From the NCBI RefSeq assembly GCF_024642105.1, contig NZ_JAHEBT010000053.1:186001-250000 (forward strand): a stretch of 64,000 bases of DNA. Reading direction: 5' to 3'. This DNA comes from Flavobacterium sp. GTDB lineage: Bacteria > Bacteroidota > Bacteroidia > Flavobacteriales > Flavobacteriaceae. The position numbers and the translations under genes are program-made. The notes beneath the pieces were generated by a model, which saw only the letters and a list, made by a program, of their open reading frames with translations, made no database searches and had not been told where the DNA came from. This document shows positions 1-7,517 of this stretch, piece after piece (position 1 is the stretch's first letter; each line of letters begins with the position of its first letter).

Positions 1-458
1 AAACTATGGGGCGGACCAGAAGTAACTATCGTATCGATTTCGTTCTCCCGAATGTATTTCTCCAAATATGCAACAGAAGGTTTTACCCAAAAAACACGCG
101 CATCTGGAATAAACAAATTGCCACGTACCCAAAGCATAACCTTCTCTAAAAAAGATTGTTTTTTCTGATTGGGAATAATTCCCGAACTGATTTTTTTGGT
201 CTTATTTTTAGATAAAAAAGAAGCTAATTGATAGGGCTCAAAAATTGGATTTTTTAAAATAATCGCTTTATCCGAAACTTCACTTTCCAAATGGGAATCG
301 ACAATTGGATAGGTAGGATTCTCAGGTACATACACAATAGGTTGTACATCAAAATCCGGTAAATATTTAACAAACTTCAACCAACGTTGCACTCCTGGCC
401 CTCCTGCTGGTGGCCAATAATACGTGATGATTAAAAGTTTTTTTTGATTTGGTTCCAA
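1..458 (-). CDS. Glycosyltransferase, N-terminal part (runs off the window)
   Basis: This is the first ~152 codons of a glycosyltransferase of the GT-B (family 1/4) kind; its 3' part lies beyond position 1. Near the N-terminus the protein has the motif YYWPPAGGPGVQRWLKF, the glycine-rich nucleotide-sugar loop seen in many Bacteroidota surface-polysaccharide glycosyltransferases. The frame is closed by a stop nine bases before TTG at 456-458, and there is no ATG before the motif, so TTG (giving MEPNQKK...) is the best start. Family members usually begin with ATG only a few residues before this motif. It follows the nucleotidyltransferase gene by 2 nt and is probably cotranscribed with it. The acceptor and sugar cannot be told from this fragment. 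Confidence 0.75.
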   Translation of the reverse strand, partial: MEPNQKKLLIITYYWPPAGGPGVQRWLKFVKYLPDFDVQPIVYVPENPTYPIVDSHLESEVSDKAIILKNPIFEPYQLASFLSKNKTKKISSGIIPNQKKQSFLEKVMLWVRGNLFIPDARVFWVKPSVAYLEKYIRENEIDTIVTSGPPHS

Positions 459-460
459 AT

Positions 461-928
461 TTATTGATTAGATTTATTATTGATTTTTTCTAATTCTTCA
501 ATATCTAAAATATCTTTTGGGCGATTTGAAGCTTTCTTAGCTTTGATTAAATTATTATAATCTAAAAAGTAAACTGGAGTTTCGCTAATCTCAACAATAT
601 AGGCTTGTTTTAAAAGTTGTTCAAAAGAACTATTTTCTAAACCTTTTACAGAGGTCATTATATCTAATCTTAAATTAAAATTCAAAGTAATATCTGTCCA
701 ACCTGGAATAAACTGCATCGTATTAATATTTTCAAAATCACCTATTCCAAGTTGTTTTAATGCTTCCCTTAAGTTTTTTCTATTTTCAATTGAGTCCTCA
801 ATAAATATATCAATATCACCTGTATTTCTCCCATAGCCATATATACTTACGGCAAGTCCTCCAATAGTCAAATATTTAACTTTATTCAAAGAGAAGTACT
901 TCCAAATTTCAATTATCTGACTATCCAT
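461..928 (-). CDS. Nucleotidyltransferase-fold protein (MNT/AbiEii/DUF6036-like)
   Basis: A 155-residue protein with the pol-beta nucleotidyltransferase signature: Gly23-Gly24, then the acidic pair D38xD40 in the motif RNTGDIDIF, and a third acidic candidate D89 in NLRLDIMT. A C-terminal RPKDILDIEEL segment (about 136-146) is typical of these small single-domain transferases. Relatives include antitoxins/toxins of MNT-HEPN and AbiE type and DUF6036 proteins, which may transfer NMP groups to proteins or tRNA. No HEPN partner is present; instead a 52-residue gene ends 4 nt upstream on the same strand. The pair sits between yfhO and the glycosyltransferase, so it looks like an inserted accessory module. 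The fold is fairly sure; the function is not. Confidence 0.75.
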   Translation of the reverse strand: MDSQIIEIWKYFSLNKVKYLTIGGLAVSIYGYGRNTGDIDIFIEDSIENRKNLREALKQLGIGDFENINTMQFIPGWTDITLNFNLRLDIMTSVKGLENSSFEQLLKQAYIVEISETPVYFLDYNNLIKAKKASNRPKDILDIEELEKINNKSNQ

Positions 929-932
929 CGAA

Positions 933-1091
933 TTACTTAACTATTTTTTTAGCTTTTTTCAACATATAGGAAAGCTCAATTATCGCCATAAACTTTTCAA
1001 AACGTTGTTGCGGCGTCATTTTTCTAACCTCATCAATATAACGGGCTTCCATTTTTGAGGGATGAGCATGATTTAATTTGGCTGCCTTCAT
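933..1091 (-). CDS. Small protein (52 aa) upstream of the nucleotidyltransferase
   Basis: ATG at 1089-1091 opens a 52-codon frame ending at TAA 933-935, 4 nt before the nucleotidyltransferase start. The product is basic and helical, with KMTPQQRFEKFMAIIELSYM in the second half. This resembles the short 'SPEERL..ALELSE' proteins often found directly before small nucleotidyltransferase genes in other bacteria (recalled pattern, not searched). A perfect TAnnTTTG promoter element lies about 20 nt upstream. The tight spacing and shared promoter suggest a two-gene unit, possibly toxin-antitoxin-like. No catalytic motif is visible; it may bind or regulate its partner. Confidence 0.6.
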   Translation of the reverse strand: MKAAKLNHAHPSKMEARYIDEVRKMTPQQRFEKFMAIIELSYMLKKAKKIVK

Positions 1092-1110
1092 TTTTATCGA
1101 AATTAATGAT

Positions 1111-1118
1111 CAAATTTA
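1111..1118 (-). promoter_or_regulatory. Promoter -7 element (TAAATTTG) of the nucleotidyltransferase module
   Basis: On the minus strand TAAATTTG matches the flavobacterial -7 consensus TAnnTTTG in all fixed positions and ends 19 nt before the ATG of the 52-residue gene. No clear -33 TTG was found at the usual distance. It implies transcription independent of yfhO. Confidence 0.5.
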
Positions 1119-1133
1119 CAAATTAAACATCAA

Positions 1134-3545
1134 CTATTCACTTCTCTTTTTTCTTTCAAAATAAATTCCACCCATCAAAAGCAATAGTATTCCAATAGAA
1201 CTTACCAAAGTAATTGTACTTCCTGTTTGCACTACTTGAGGCTCAAACTTGAATTCAACACTATGTTTCCCCGCTGGAATTGGCAAAGCTCTCAAAACAT
1301 AATCAGCTTGAAGATATTCCACTTTCTTGCCGTCAATATAAGCGTTCCAACCGTTTTTATAATACATTTCAGAAAAAACTGCCAAACCTTCATTAGGATT
1401 AATCGAAGTATATTTCAAATCATTGGGTTGATACGAATCCAATGTGATAGTAGCCGAACTGTCTTTGGCGAAAGCCGTCTTTTTGACTTCAAATTCTTTG
1501 GCACTAATTACCGCTATATTTTTAGAATCGAATTGATCTAAAACTTTCATCTCTTCGTCAGCAGAATGAACTAATTTCACCTGACTCACAAACCACGCAT
1601 TTCCATTCGCCTCTGGATTGGCAATCGGAAATTCTTTTCCGTCTTTATCGGTTTGAATCAAATATTTTACATTCAAAAAGTTTAAGGTTTCCAAATTATT
1701 TTTAGCAATTTGGTAGTCAAACAATTGTTGCATTCTTCTCGGCTTGGCCGCATGGTAACCACCAATCGATTTATGGAAAAACGAAGCTCTTGCACTCGAT
1801 AAATTACCATTAATTTCAAAAACTCGGTAATTGCTACTGTCTTTTAAAATTTGCAAATCCACTGGAGTCGCTTGAAAAGGTACTTCTACTTCTCTTTTGC
1901 TCACAAAATCTTTATCTGAAACGTATTTTTTATCGACCAAGAACAAGTCAAAAATCATCACTAAACCAATAACAATAATGGTTGTTTGTTGTGCCAATTT
2001 ATTTTTGATAAACAACCATAAGGCTCCCGCTACAAGTAGAATAAAGAAAGTAGAACGCAATAAATCAGCGCTATACATGGTTTTTCTATCTGCTTTTAAA
2101 GCATCGACAAAAGCAGGTCCGTAACTCTTCAAGAAATACTCATCTCCACTTCCCGAAAAGTTAAACATTCCTTTGACTAAAAACAGAATCGCCATAACTC
2201 CTACTCCAAAAATAGTCGTTTGCAACAATCCTTTCTTTTGTTGGTCTTGATCCAATTGGAAAAAAGATTGCAATCCCATCACCGCCAATACAGGAAAACA
2301 CAATTCCAGAATAACTTGGATAGAAGAAACGGCTCTAAACTTGTCATACAATGGGATAAAATCTATGAAAAAATTAGTTACAGTAGGGAAATTTTTACCC
2401 CAAGAAAGCACCAAAGCAATCATCGCGCCTCCAAAGAAAACATATTTGATTTTTCGATTGTCTATAAACAACGCTAAAAAAGCTAAAAAGAAAACTACTG
2501 CTCCAATATAAGCTGGTGCGGCCACAATCGGCTGGTCTCCCCAATACGTCGGCATTCCTTTTACATAATCTTGTGCTTGAACAGCAGGAACACCTTGACT
2601 AATCATAAACTGATACATACTACTATCGGTTCCTAAAGCTTCATTATTAGAACCTCCAAAAAGTCGTGGCGCCACCAAATTGAAACTTTCGGCAATTCCG
2701 TAACTGTACTCGGTAATGTAATCGCGAGACAAAGCACTATTTTCGGTTACCTTAGAACCATCGGCATTGAAAGTCAATTCGCTTTTTCCTCTTGTACTGA
2801 ATTTGGTATATTCAGTAGTGGCTAACAAGTTGGTTGCATTGGCACCAATAGCAAAAATCCCAGCAATGGCAAGCACTCCAAAAGCGCGTCCTAAACCTTT
2901 AAAATCTTTTTCTTTAATGAATTGATATGTAAAATAACCTACTAAAACCAATAAGAAAATCAACAAATAATAGGTCATTTGAAAGTGATTGGCATTGATT
3001 TCTAATGCCGTAGCAAACAAAGTCAGCAAACCTCCCCAAACATATTTTTTTTGGAACACCAATAAAAAACCAGCAATTACGAGTGGCATATAGGCAATAG
3101 CGTGGGCTTTAGCATTGTGTCCCACTCCAAGAATTATTATTAAATAGGTGGAGAATCCAAACGCAATGGCACCAAAGAAAGCCTTCAGAGGATCCATTTT
3201 TAGTACCAATAATAAACCATAAAAACCTAAGAAATACAAAAACAAATAATCGGCTGGGCGAGGTAAAAAACGTAACACATCATCCAAAGTACCGATGTAA
3301 TCGTGAGGGTATTTAGCTCCTAATTGATAGGTTGGCATTCCGCCAAAAGCAGCATTCGTCCAATACGGCTCAATATGAGTAGCAGCTCTAAAATCATTTT
3401 GCTCTTTTGCCATTCCGGTATATTGTACAATATCCGATTGGAAGATTTGTTTTCTTTGTAAAACAGGATAAAAGTAAATCAGCGAAATCAGAACAAAACC
3501 AATAATGGCAAGCAAATGAGGATAGAACGTATGTAGTTTTTTCAA
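1134..3545 (-). CDS. YfhO family multi-pass membrane protein
   Basis: An 803-residue integral membrane protein. The N-terminus has a first membrane helix (about 11-29) followed by the conserved block with D38, Q41, GM(A)KE around 44-48 and YW...FGGMPTYQ around 61-74, characteristic of the Bacteroidota YfhO family. About a dozen further hydrophobic helices reach residue ~545, followed by a soluble domain and a last C-terminal helix ending in basic residues. Bacillus YfhO is linked to teichoic acid glycosylation and the family is predicted to have a GT-C glycosyltransferase fold; the role in flavobacteria is unproven. A promoter element lies within the end of the upstream DUF4834 gene. Confidence 0.85.
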   Translation of the reverse strand: MKKLHTFYPHLLAIIGFVLISLIYFYPVLQRKQIFQSDIVQYTGMAKEQNDFRAATHIEPYWTNAAFGGMPTYQLGAKYPHDYIGTLDDVLRFLPRPADYLFLYFLGFYGLLLVLKMDPLKAFFGAIAFGFSTYLIIILGVGHNAKAHAIAYMPLVIAGFLLVFQKKYVWGGLLTLFATALEINANHFQMTYYLLIFLLVLVGYFTYQFIKEKDFKGLGRAFGVLAIAGIFAIGANATNLLATTEYTKFSTRGKSELTFNADGSKVTENSALSRDYITEYSYGIAESFNLVAPRLFGGSNNEALGTDSSMYQFMISQGVPAVQAQDYVKGMPTYWGDQPIVAAPAYIGAVVFFLAFLALFIDNRKIKYVFFGGAMIALVLSWGKNFPTVTNFFIDFIPLYDKFRAVSSIQVILELCFPVLAVMGLQSFFQLDQDQQKKGLLQTTIFGVGVMAILFLVKGMFNFSGSGDEYFLKSYGPAFVDALKADRKTMYSADLLRSTFFILLVAGALWLFIKNKLAQQTTIIVIGLVMIFDLFLVDKKYVSDKDFVSKREVEVPFQATPVDLQILKDSSNYRVFEINGNLSSARASFFHKSIGGYHAAKPRRMQQLFDYQIAKNNLETLNFLNVKYLIQTDKDGKEFPIANPEANGNAWFVSQVKLVHSADEEMKVLDQFDSKNIAVISAKEFEVKKTAFAKDSSATITLDSYQPNDLKYTSINPNEGLAVFSEMYYKNGWNAYIDGKKVEYLQADYVLRALPIPAGKHSVEFKFEPQVVQTGSTITLVSSIGILLLLMGGIYFERKKRSE

Positions 3546-3588
3546 AGTTGAAATAGTTTGGTTAGAATATGAAAAAGTGGGTTGGAGG

Positions 3589-3596
3589 CAAATTTA
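3589..3596 (-). promoter_or_regulatory. Promoter -7 element (TAAATTTG) for yfhO-like gene
   Basis: Minus-strand TAAATTTG, a full match to TAnnTTTG, 43 nt before the YfhO-like start and overlapping the stop codon of the upstream DUF4834 gene. It suggests yfhO-like can be transcribed on its own. Confidence 0.4.
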
Positions 3597-3881
3597 ATCT
3601 ATTTCTTCGTAATCCACATAATCCCCTACTTTTTTGGTTTCACGAGGATTTTTAGAATCTGTTTCTTTGTAAATTATCTCGTCATTATTAGATGCTTTTT
3701 TCCAAGCCGCTTCTTGAGTATATTGCTGTTGCTTTTGAAAATTTTCACCTGCTTTTTCTACTGCTTTTTTGACCAAAATTGGCAAAAATATACGCGCTAA
3801 AAATTTAAATAAATAATAGAACATCAATATATAGAATACTGTTCTTATAAAATTAGAAAAAGAAGCTTCTTGCATAATCAA
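3594..3881 (-). CDS. DUF4834 family small membrane protein
   Basis: A 95-residue protein with one hydrophobic segment (about 11-36) followed by a charged cytoplasmic tail with coiled-coil character (KKAVEKAGENFQKQQQ) and an acidic C-terminus (VDYEEID). This layout fits DUF4834, found in Flavobacteria and of unknown function. Translation may start at codon 1 or at the ATG two codons later (3875). It is 48 nt upstream of the YfhO-like gene on the same strand and divergent from the outer-membrane protein gene at 4000. Confidence 0.7.
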   Translation of the reverse strand: MIMQEASFSNFIRTVFYILMFYYLFKFLARIFLPILVKKAVEKAGENFQKQQQYTQEAAWKKASNNDEIIYKETDSKNPRETKKVGDYVDYEEID

Positions 3882-3891
3882 ATATTTTTTT

Positions 3892-3899
3892 CAAAAATA
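3892..3899 (-). promoter_or_regulatory. Promoter -7 element (TATTTTTG) for DUF4834 gene
   Basis: Minus-strand TATTTTTG, a perfect TAnnTTTG, ending about 10 nt before the DUF4834 start codon. The implied leader is very short. Confidence 0.4.
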
Positions 3900-3954
3900 A
3901 TAAATCAAACGCTCAAAATAAAAATATCATTCTTAAATAAATAATAAAATATAG

Positions 3955-3962
3955 TACATTTG
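3955..3962 (+). promoter_or_regulatory. Promoter -7 element (TACATTTG) for outer-membrane protein gene
   Basis: TACATTTG matches TAnnTTTG fully and lies 37 nt before the ATG at 4000. Together with the element at 3892-3899 it makes a compact divergent promoter region. Confidence 0.5.
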
Positions 3963-3999
3963 GGAAGCGTTATTACTTTTTAATCCAATAAAGATAACT

Positions 4000-4950
4000 A
4001 TGTTTAAAATCAACCATTCTTTGTTATTGGCTCTTTTGCTAATTCCGCTACTGAATTTTGCGCAATACACTGACCAAATTAATTCCAATAGACCTGGCGA
4101 AACGATGTCGGCTTTTGCGGTAGGAAAATCAGTAATTCAATTAGAAACAGGCACTTATGGCATTTCTCAAAAACACCATTTACTCAATTATACGACTAAT
4201 GGATACGGAGTTGACGCTACTTTGCGCTATGGAATGTTTATGGAAAAATTGGAAGTAATTGCCGATATTCAATACCAAAGCCAAGTGTATGAAGCCTTGT
4301 ACACAAAAACAAATCAAAAAGCGTTAAAACAAACTATATTAGGTGCCAAATATTTGCTTTACGATCCATTTAAAAATCACGAAAAGAAAATCAATGTGTA
4401 CAGTTGGAATGCGAATCGTAAATTCAGCTGGCGCCAATTAATTCCTGCTGTTTCTGTTTTTGCAGGTGCCAATTTCACTTCTGCTAACAATCCGTATCAT
4501 TTTTCTCCCAACGCGAGTATTTCGCCAAAAGTCATTTTGATTACTCAAAATCATTTGGGTGACGGTACATGGGTATTTGTCACCAATACTATTGCCGATT
4601 ATATTGGCACAGAATATCCAAGTTATGGCTACGCACTTACTTTGACCAAAGGATTTAACGACAAATGGTCTGGTTTTGTAGAAAACCAAGGCTATAAAAG
4701 TGATTTCTATAGTGATGCTATTGTTAGAGCTGGAGCCGCTTATTTACTTACAGACGACCTTCAAATTGACGCTTCAGCAAGTGCTAGTCTAAAAAACACG
4801 CCTTCTATTTTCTATGGAGGACTTGGTTTTTCTTGGCGTTATGATGCTAATTATAACGAAGTACGAATGCCTATTGAAGATCCCAATGTTTTAAAAGCAC
4901 AAAAAAGAGCCAAGAAAGGCAACAAGAAAAAGAAATTCCTGATTTTTTAG
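4000..4950 (+). CDS. Outer-membrane beta-barrel protein (MetA-pathway-type 'transporter')
   Basis: A 316-residue protein with a Sec signal peptide (about 1-21, cleaved after NFAQ) and alternating amphipathic strands throughout. The start of the mature chain, DQINSNRPGETMSAFAVGKS, resembles the Phenol_MetA_deg/'transporter' family common in Bacteroidota. The chain ends in F, as expected for a BAM-recognised barrel, but the last strand is preceded by an unusually lysine-rich stretch (about 300-313). It is followed 10 nt later by the GNAT-like gene, so the two probably form an operon. The substrate is unknown. Confidence 0.65.
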   Translation: MFKINHSLLLALLLIPLLNFAQYTDQINSNRPGETMSAFAVGKSVIQLETGTYGISQKHHLLNYTTNGYGVDATLRYGMFMEKLEVIADIQYQSQVYEALYTKTNQKALKQTILGAKYLLYDPFKNHEKKINVYSWNANRKFSWRQLIPAVSVFAGANFTSANNPYHFSPNASISPKVILITQNHLGDGTWVFVTNTIADYIGTEYPSYGYALTLTKGFNDKWSGFVENQGYKSDFYSDAIVRAGAAYLLTDDLQIDASASASLKNTPSIFYGGLGFSWRYDANYNEVRMPIEDPNVLKAQKRAKKGNKKKKFLIF

Positions 4951-4960
4951 ATTATATACG

Positions 4961-6079
4961 ATGATTCAAATTAAAGAAGCGGTTAGCAAAAGTGAATTGA
5001 CCGACTATATTAAATTCCCTTTTTCCTTATACAAAAACAACCTATATTGGGTGCCACCCATTATTGCTGACGAATTAGAAACCTTTGACAAGACTAAAAA
5101 TCCAGCTTTTGAAAACGCAGAAGCCTATTTTTATTTGGCCTATCGCAACAATCAAATTGTAGGTCGAATTGCCGCCATTATTAACTGGGAAGAAGTCAAC
5201 AATCAACAAAAGAAGAAAGTCCGTTTTGGTTGGTTTGATGTAATTGACGATATTGAAGTAACCAAAGCCTTGTTAGAAAAAGTCTATGAATTAGGTCGAA
5301 AAAACAATTTAGACTATGTGGAAGGCCCAATGGGATTCTCTAATTTAGACAAAGTGGGGGTGCTTACTGAAGGGTTTGAAGAAATCGGCACGATGATTAC
5401 TTGGTACAATCATCCGTATTATGCTAATCATTTTGAACAATTAGGCTATGTAACCGAAAAGGAATATTTGGAAAACAAATTCCCTTTTGAAAACGTAAAA
5501 TTAGACTATTTTGACAAAGCGCAAGAGTTAATCAAAAGGCGTTACCAACTCCGACCTGTCAATTTTAAAAAAACAAAAGACGTGCTTCCTTATGTAGATA
5601 AAATGTTTGATTTGTTCAATGCCTCTTATGCTAGTTTATCTTCATTTGTTGCCATTTCTGATGTTCAAAAAGAATATTTTAAGAAAAAATACATCAGTTT
5701 TATCAATCCGGAATACATCAAATTTGTAGAAGATAAAGACGGCAATTTAGTTGCTTTTGCCATCGTGATGCCTAGTTTTTCCAAAGCATTGCAAAAAGCA
5801 AATGGTAAATTGTTTCCTTTTGGATTCTTACACTTGCTAAACGCGAGAAACAAAAGCAAAGACGTTACTTTTTATCTTATTGGAGTACATCCTGAGTACC
5901 AAAACAAAGGAGTTCACGCTATTATTTTCAAAGAATACCACACCACTTTTACCGAAAAAGGAATTGAAAACTGCATTCGAACTCCTGAATTAGCCGACAA
6001 TCATGCGATTCATTTACTTTGGAAAAACTTTGACCCCAAAATTATTTGTCGCAGAAAAACATTTCGAAAAGAATTGTAA
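4961..6079 (+). CDS. GNAT-like acyltransferase (conserved Bacteroidota protein)
   Basis: A 372-residue soluble protein. The C-terminal half has a GNAT-type acyl-CoA site: strand LIGVHPEY followed by QNKGVH at 314-319, matching the Q/RxxGxG/A loop. An N-terminal motif (YWVPPIIADE..TFD...NPAFENAEA) marks a widespread family with two GNAT-like halves. Some database entries call such proteins 'GTP cyclohydrolase', for which I see no support here. It lies 10 nt after the outer-membrane protein gene and ends at a strong terminator. The substrate is unknown. Confidence 0.7.
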   Translation: MIQIKEAVSKSELTDYIKFPFSLYKNNLYWVPPIIADELETFDKTKNPAFENAEAYFYLAYRNNQIVGRIAAIINWEEVNNQQKKKVRFGWFDVIDDIEVTKALLEKVYELGRKNNLDYVEGPMGFSNLDKVGVLTEGFEEIGTMITWYNHPYYANHFEQLGYVTEKEYLENKFPFENVKLDYFDKAQELIKRRYQLRPVNFKKTKDVLPYVDKMFDLFNASYASLSSFVAISDVQKEYFKKKYISFINPEYIKFVEDKDGNLVAFAIVMPSFSKALQKANGKLFPFGFLHLLNARNKSKDVTFYLIGVHPEYQNKGVHAIIFKEYHTTFTEKGIENCIRTPELADNHAIHLLWKNFDPKIICRRKTFRKEL

Positions 6080-6092
6080 AAAACACAACCAT

Positions 6093-6125
6093 AAAAAAAT
6101 CCATTCAATTGAATGGATTTTTTTT
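6093..6125. terminator. Bidirectional intrinsic terminator
   Basis: A perfect hairpin with stem AAATCCATTCAA/TTGAATGGATTT flanked by an A-run and a T-run, located between two convergent genes. It can stop transcription from both sides. Confidence 0.85.
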
Positions 6126-6140
6126 AATTCAGTTTCTTAA

Positions 6141-7400
6141 TTACGAAACGTCAACTGTCGTTTGCTCAGCAATTTGTTTGTAGGTTCCGTTTACTAATTT
6201 TTCACGAATCGCTTCAAAAGCCGCTAATGTTTCGTCGATATCTGCCAAAGTATGCGAAGCAGTTGGAATCATACGCAATAAAATAATTCCTTTAGGAATT
6301 ACAGGATACACCACAATCGACAAGAAAATTCCGTAATTTTCTCTCAAATCGTTCACCATAATCATCGCTTCCGGAATAGAACCTTCAAGATACACTGGGG
6401 TAATACAAGTATTAGTATCGCCAATATTGAATCCTCTTTCTTTTAAACCGTTTTGTAACGCATTCACGTTTACCCACAATTTATCTTTAATCTCAGACGA
6501 TTGGCGCAATAATTCCAAACGTTTCAATGATCCAATAGTTTGAATCATTGGTAACGCTTTAGCAAACATTTGCGAACGTAAATTGTATTTCAAATAATCA
6601 ATAATATCTTTATCTGCTGCTACGAAAGCACCAATGTTAGCCATTGATTTGGCAAAAGTCGAAAAATACACATCAATATCGTCTTGAACGCCTTGTTCCT
6701 CACCTGCTCCAGCTCCTGTTTTTCCAAGTGTTCCAAAACCATGTGCATCGTCAACTAACAAACGGAAATTGTATTTCTTCTTCATTTCCACCACTTCCTT
6801 CAACTTTCCTTGTTGACCACGCATTCCAAAAACACCTTCGGTTATAAATAAAATTCCTCCTCCAGTTTCTTCAGCTAATTTTGTGGCACGTTGTAAGTTT
6901 TTCTCCATACTCTCCACATCATTATGACGGTAAGTAAAACGTTTCCCCATGTGTAAACGTACCCCATCAATAATACAAGCATGTGCGTCAACATCATAAA
7001 CAATCACGTCATTTTTAGTCACCAAAGCATCAATAATAGACACCATTCCTTGGTAACCAAAATTCAATAAATAAGCTGATTCTTTCATTACAAAAGCAGC
7101 CAATTCTTGCTCTAATTGTTCGTGGTATTTAGTATGACCACTCATCATACGCGCTCCCATTGGGTAAGCAGCTCCGTATTCAATAGCAGCTTCAGTATCC
7201 GCTTTACGTACTTCTGGATGATTGGCAAGACCTAAATAATCATTCAAACTCCAATTCAAAATATCTTTTCCTTGAAATTTCATTCTAGGTCCTAATTCGC
7301 CTTCCAATTTTGGAAACACAAAATAACCTTCTGCTTGTGAAGCCCATTTTCCCAATGGTCCTTTATTAGTCTGAATTCTTTCGAATAAATCTTTTACCAT
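6141..7400 (-). CDS. Alpha-oxoamine synthase (serine palmitoyltransferase / cysteate acyltransferase type)
   Basis: A 419-residue PLP enzyme of the 2-amino-3-ketobutyrate CoA ligase / 8-amino-7-oxononanoate synthase / serine palmitoyltransferase family. Key residues are visible: stacking His140 in DVDAHAC, the cofactor pair D218 and H220 in LVDDAHGFG, and the Schiff-base Lys251 in FSTFAKSMANIGAF. There are no biotin genes nearby, so a lipid role is more likely: condensation of an acyl thioester with serine (sphingolipids) or with cysteate (the sulfonolipids of Flavobacterium). It is a single-gene unit with its own promoter. The enzyme class is sure; the substrate is inference. Confidence 0.85.
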   Translation of the reverse strand: MVKDLFERIQTNKGPLGKWASQAEGYFVFPKLEGELGPRMKFQGKDILNWSLNDYLGLANHPEVRKADTEAAIEYGAAYPMGARMMSGHTKYHEQLEQELAAFVMKESAYLLNFGYQGMVSIIDALVTKNDVIVYDVDAHACIIDGVRLHMGKRFTYRHNDVESMEKNLQRATKLAEETGGGILFITEGVFGMRGQQGKLKEVVEMKKKYNFRLLVDDAHGFGTLGKTGAGAGEEQGVQDDIDVYFSTFAKSMANIGAFVAADKDIIDYLKYNLRSQMFAKALPMIQTIGSLKRLELLRQSSEIKDKLWVNVNALQNGLKERGFNIGDTNTCITPVYLEGSIPEAMIMVNDLRENYGIFLSIVVYPVIPKGIILLRMIPTASHTLADIDETLAAFEAIREKLVNGTYKQIAEQTTVDVS

Positions 7401-7438
7401 GATATATATTGAAATTGTTTATTTTTTTTAACAAGCAG

Positions 7439-7446
7439 CAAAAATA
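7439..7446 (-). promoter_or_regulatory. Promoter -7 element (TATTTTTG) of the oxoamine synthase gene
   Basis: Minus-strand TATTTTTG, full match to TAnnTTTG, 38 nt before the start codon. Confidence 0.45.
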
Positions 7447-7517
7447 ATTATTTAAAATTTATAAAAGAATTGAAAGACTATTTATTTTGAATGCCTCAGT
7501 TTTTGAAGTACTACTTT

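Noticed and set aside
4961..6079. GTP cyclohydrolase, a name sometimes given to this family.
   Set aside because: No cyclohydrolase metal-binding motif is visible; the only recognisable site is a GNAT acyl-CoA loop.
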